DNA of 64,000 nt, taken from NCBI RefSeq assembly GCF_021391675.1, contig NZ_CP090096.1:248001-312000 (forward strand), written 5' to 3'. Shown one piece after another: positions 61,147-64,000 of the stretch. Both the position numbers and the translations under genes were made by a program. The notes under the pieces are model-generated. The model saw nothing but the letters and a program-made list of their open reading frames with translations. It was not told the DNA's origin and did no database searches. The stretch is from Neorhizobium galegae. GTDB lineage: Bacteria > Pseudomonadota > Alphaproteobacteria > Rhizobiales > Rhizobiaceae. Every line of letters begins with the position of its first letter. Positions within the stretch are counted from its first letter, which is position 1.

Positions 61147-61979
61147 ACACGCAAGCCTTCACCCTCGGCCGCGTCGTCCGCCTGTCGATCCTGATCTTCG
61201 GGGCGGTGATCTTCCTTGCCCCCTATATCTTCATGATCTCGACCGCCGGCAAGGCGCAGAGCGACATCTTCTCCTCGTCGCTGTCGCTCATCCCGCAGCA
61301 CTGGTCCTACGTCCAGAACTTCGCCAAGGCGCTGACGCGCGTCTCGATGACGCGGCTGCTTTTCAACGGCGTCGCCGTCTGCGCGCTGATCTTCGTTTTC
61401 CAGGTGATGATCGCCATCCCCTGCGCCTACGCCATGGCGAAGCTGAAATTCCGCGCCGCAAGGCTGATGATGGTGCTGGTCATGCTCGGCCTGCTGGTGC
61501 CGATCCATGCCACCGCCCTGCCGCTCTATGTCGCCTTCGACCGCATGGCGGTGCTCAACAGCTATTTCGCGCTGGTCGCCCCCTTCACCATCTCGGTCTT
61601 CGGCATCTTCCTGTTCCTGCAGTTCTTCCGCGCGATACCGGACGATCTGATACATGCCGCCCGGCTCGACGGCATGTCGGAGCTCGGCATTATCGGCCGC
61701 GTGATCGTGCCGAATGCCTGGCCAGCGATCACCGCGTTCGCGATCTTCTCGGTCGTCGCGCACTGGAACGACCTCTACTGGCCGCTGATCGTCGTTTCCA
61801 ACCAGGCCTATGCAACGCCGCCGCTCGGTCTCCTCTATTTCCGTGCTGCCGAGGCCGGCGACGACTACGGCGCGCTGATGGCCGCCACGCTGATCATCAC
61901 CACTCCCCTCGTTGCGGCTTTCCTTCTGGCACAGAAGCGCTTCGTCGAGGGCATCACCATGACCGGTCTCAAAGGCTGA
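61143..61979 (+). CDS. ABC transporter permease, UgpE/MalG type
   Basis: 278 residues, six membrane segments, EAA loop IPDDLIHAARLDGMSELGII followed by GRVIVPNAWPAITAF, and the C-terminal KRFVEGITMTGLKG common to this class. ATGA overlap with the preceding permease; 25 bases before the binding-protein gene. Confidence 0.92.
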   Translation: MNTQAFTLGRVVRLSILIFGAVIFLAPYIFMISTAGKAQSDIFSSSLSLIPQHWSYVQNFAKALTRVSMTRLLFNGVAVCALIFVFQVMIAIPCAYAMAKLKFRAARLMMVLVMLGLLVPIHATALPLYVAFDRMAVLNSYFALVAPFTISVFGIFLFLQFFRAIPDDLIHAARLDGMSELGIIGRVIVPNAWPAITAFAIFSVVAHWNDLYWPLIVVSNQAYATPPLGLLYFRAAEAGDDYGALMAATLIITTPLVAAFLLAQKRFVEGITMTGLKG

Positions 61980-62004
61980 CCGGCATCAACCAGGAGACTA
62001 TGCG

Positions 62005-63270
62005 ATGAAGCATCTCACCAACATCCTCGCCGCCGCGGCGATTGCCATGACGGTGTCGCTTCCGGCCCATGCCGAAACGACATTGACCGTGCATTATCCG
62101 ATGCCGGGCTTCTTCAAGGACGTGATGGACACGATCTCGAAGAAGTTCATGGAGGAAAATCCGGACATCAAGATCCAGTTCGCCAATCCGTCGGCGACCT
62201 ATGAAGAGGGCATCCAGCTGATCATGCGCCAGGCCGGCACGGCGGAAATGCCGGACCTGACCTTCATCGGCCTCAACCGCCTGCGCATGGTTCAGGAGCG
62301 CGACCTGCCCGTCGATCTCGCCCCGTTCATCGCCAAGGAAGGCGATATGGGCAAGCTCGGCTTTTCCGACAACATCCTGAAGCTCGCCCAGGTCAAGGGC
62401 AAGCAGGTCGGCCTCGCCTTCGCGACGTCGAACCCGATCATGTACTACAATGCCGATCTGGTGAAAGCTGCCGGCGGCAATCCGGACGTTCCGCCGAAGA
62501 CCTGGGACGAAGTCATCGCGCTCGGCGCCAAGATCAAGGCGCTCGGCAACGGCGTAGAAGGCATCGATTTCCGCTGGCAGGGTGACGACTGGATGTTCTC
62601 GGCGCTTCTGTTCGGCGCCGGTGGCCAGATGCTGAGCACCGATGAAAAGTCCGTCGCTTTCGCCGGCCCGGAAGGCCTGAAGGCTGTCGAAACGCTCGAC
62701 CGCATGGTCAAGCAGGGCGGCCTGCCGGTGTTCACCGCCCAGGCCGGTGAACAGGCATTCTTTGCCGGCAAGGTCGGCATCGAGTTCAAGACGACCGGCG
62801 CGCTGCGCAACACGATCAAGAGCGTCGGCGACAAGTTCGACCTGCGCACCGCGCAGATCCCGCTGATCGATCCGGTCAAGGGCAAGCTGCCGACCGGCGG
62901 CAATGCCGTCGTCATCCTCGCCCGCAATGCCGACAAGCAGCAGGCCGCCTGGAAGTTCGCCAAGTTCGCCGCCGGTCCCTACGGCGCCTCCGTCGTCGTC
63001 CCCGGCACCGGCTATGTTCCGAACAACGAGCTCGCCGCCAAGTCGCCGGATTATCTCGGCAACTTCTACAAGCAGAACCCGCTGTTCGTTGCCGGCCTCA
63101 GCCAGATGGACCGCATGGTTCCGTGGTACGCCTTCCCAGGTACCAACGGCGTCAAGGTCACCCAGGCGATCGTCGAGAACCTGTCACGCATCGTCGAGCA
63201 GCAGGCGACCCCGAAGGAAGCTCTCGAAGACGCTGCTTCCGAAGTGAAGGGCCTGCTGCCGCGCAGCTAA
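62005..63270 (+). CDS. ABC transporter substrate-binding protein, family 1 (UgpB-like)
   Basis: 421 residues with a Sec signal (MKHLTNILAAAAIAMTVSLP, cleavage after AHA). The mature protein opens ETTLTVHYPMPGFFKDVMDT and has the SBP_bac_1 pattern (PDIKIQFANPSATYEEGIQ, ITNPIMYYN-like ATSNPIMYYNADLVKAAGG). GGAG precedes the ATG. With a phosphodiesterase leading the operon the ligand may be a glycerophosphodiester, glycerol phosphate or another phosphorylated small molecule, but sugar binding is not excluded. Last gene of the operon, before a clear terminator. Confidence 0.92.
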   Translation: MKHLTNILAAAAIAMTVSLPAHAETTLTVHYPMPGFFKDVMDTISKKFMEENPDIKIQFANPSATYEEGIQLIMRQAGTAEMPDLTFIGLNRLRMVQERDLPVDLAPFIAKEGDMGKLGFSDNILKLAQVKGKQVGLAFATSNPIMYYNADLVKAAGGNPDVPPKTWDEVIALGAKIKALGNGVEGIDFRWQGDDWMFSALLFGAGGQMLSTDEKSVAFAGPEGLKAVETLDRMVKQGGLPVFTAQAGEQAFFAGKVGIEFKTTGALRNTIKSVGDKFDLRTAQIPLIDPVKGKLPTGGNAVVILARNADKQQAAWKFAKFAAGPYGASVVVPGTGYVPNNELAAKSPDYLGNFYKQNPLFVAGLSQMDRMVPWYAFPGTNGVKVTQAIVENLSRIVEQQATPKEALEDAASEVKGLLPRS

Positions 63271-63298
63271 GATCCGTCCCAGCTTGATCGCATCATGG

Positions 63299-63330
63299 AA
63301 CCGCCGTTTCCGACCGGAAGCGGCGGTTTT
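63299..63330 (+). terminator. Rho-independent terminator of the phosphodiesterase-transporter operon
   Basis: CCGCCGTTTCC (63301-63311) pairs with GGAAGCGGCGG (63316-63326) across a four-base loop with one G-U pair, extended by AA/TT, and is followed by TTTTCCCTTT. It starts 29 bases after the binding-protein stop and may serve the convergent LacI gene as well. Confidence 0.85.
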
Positions 63331-63351
63331 CCCTTTACGACGCAGGGTGTC

Positions 63352-64000
63352 TCAGACCGCCCGCACCGTGCCGCCTCGCCGCAGCATATAGGCCACATCG
63401 AGATGACGGGCCGGAGCGGCGTTCTCGGCCATGTCGAGCAACAAGGAGGCTGCCGCAGCCCCCATGCTGGCATCGGGCATTTCGATGGTCGTCAATGGCG
63501 GGTCCATCAGCCGGCCGATCGAAATGCCGTCGAACCCGGCGACCGAAATGTCCTTCGGCACGGAAAGCCCCTCGCGCCTCAGGGCGCCGATGACCCCGAA
63601 TGCCAGGAGATCGTTCGAGGCGATGATCGCCGTCGGCGAAAACATGGAGAGCGCAGCGCTGAGGTCGAGCTGGTCGTATCCGCTGACGAAGGGGATCTGC
63701 ACCGCCTCCAGCGGCGGAATACCGCTTTCCGCCATGGCGTCGCGATAGCCTTCGTGGCGGAACCGGGCGCGGTCGGAGGTCGCGAAAACGCCGGAGACGA
63801 ACAGAATGCGGCGATGCCCAAGTCCGATCAGCAGCGCGGTCAGCTCGTGGCCAGCGCTCCGGTTGTCGACGGTGACGGCGGCGGGAAACAGCGCGGTCGG
63901 CATGTTGTGGAGGAGCACGGTCGGCGGCAACGAGGCCATGAGGGCAACGCTCGTGGCCGGATCGCAGACGGTCAGGATCAGGCCGGTCGGCCGGTCGTTG
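63352..64000 (-). CDS. LacI-family transcriptional regulator, C-terminal part (cut by window edge)
   Basis: About 215 residues of the ligand-binding domain are in the window; the frame is open to the last base, so the DNA-binding domain lies outside. Visible features are TVDNRSAGHELTALLIGLGH, RRILFVSGVFATSDRARFRH, the IIASNDLLAFGVIGALRREG helix, VAGFDGISIGRLMDPPLTTI and the C-terminal dimer segment. This is the sugar-binding fold of LacI/PurR proteins. It is convergent with the transporter operon and probably regulates genes beyond the window. Confidence 0.88.
   Translation of the reverse strand, partial: NDRPTGLILTVCDPATSVALMASLPPTVLLHNMPTALFPAAVTVDNRSAGHELTALLIGLGHRRILFVSGVFATSDRARFRHEGYRDAMAESGIPPLEAVQIPFVSGYDQLDLSAALSMFSPTAIIASNDLLAFGVIGALRREGLSVPKDISVAGFDGISIGRLMDPPLTTIEMPDASMGAAAASLLLDMAENAAPARHLDVAYMLRRGGTVRAV

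Overview
The window looks like a catabolic and transport island from an alphaproteobacterium of the Rhizobium/Agrobacterium/Ensifer type. The grounds are high GC, a very high density of ABC uptake systems, many FCD-type GntR and LysR regulators, a uronate dehydrogenase module, and operons closed up by 4-base ATGA stop/start overlaps. The taxonomic placement is inference: I see no rRNA, tRNA, replication gene, transposase or CRISPR array that would fix it.

Layout. 1-629: debris, with a frameshifted SDR remnant and a GntR C-terminal remnant on either side of a 179-base module whose ends are a 39-base inverted repeat, each end carrying the same 24-base perfect palindrome. 705-4023: a GntR regulator divergent from glucarate dehydratase (gudD) and a frameshifted TctC-type binding protein. 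4089-6210: a small unknown protein and a tannase/feruloyl esterase family enzyme. 6320-16401: a LysR regulator divergent from an oligopeptide-type ABC transporter. Its operon continues with a creatininase-family amidohydrolase, a variant RraA-family protein, a cytoplasmic gamma-glutamyltransferase family enzyme and an N-formylglutamate amidohydrolase family enzyme, mostly linked by ATGA overlaps. 16584-20385: a PAS-rich histidine kinase with a degenerate receiver, then a membrane diguanylate cyclase.

20420-33580: a uronate/aldarate region. On the minus strand are an internally deleted RraA gene, a GntR regulator, uronate dehydrogenase, an SMP-30 lactonase and a DapA-family aldolase/dehydratase. 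Divergent from them is a family-5 ABC transporter (long Tat-type binding protein) followed by two enolase-superfamily dehydratases and an aldose epimerase. The likely job is uptake of uronic acid or a uronide, oxidation to aldarate lactone, ring opening, dehydration and entry into 2-oxoglutarate metabolism.

33639-47533: a GntR regulator with two winged-helix domains, divergent from a long operon of a C45 Ntn-hydrolase, a third family-5 ABC transporter, ornithine aminotransferase, an AbgB-like M20 amidohydrolase, a beta-alanine/omega-amino-acid transaminase and a complete second-type aconitase. This set implies import and dismantling of an amide-linked amino compound that also yields a tricarboxylate-like acid. 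It is the best candidate here for an undescribed pathway.

47662-55461: a GntR-alpha/beta hydrolase-sugar ABC transporter-TIM-barrel isomerase-Gfo/Idh dehydrogenase operon on the minus strand, with the transporter ATPase divergent and a 22-base palindrome between them. 55620-57542: an SDR and its divergent LysR regulator. 57735-63330: a small unknown protein, then a metallophosphoesterase leading a UgpABEC-like transporter operon that ends in a clear terminator. 63352-64000: the C-terminal part of a LacI-family regulator cut by the window edge.
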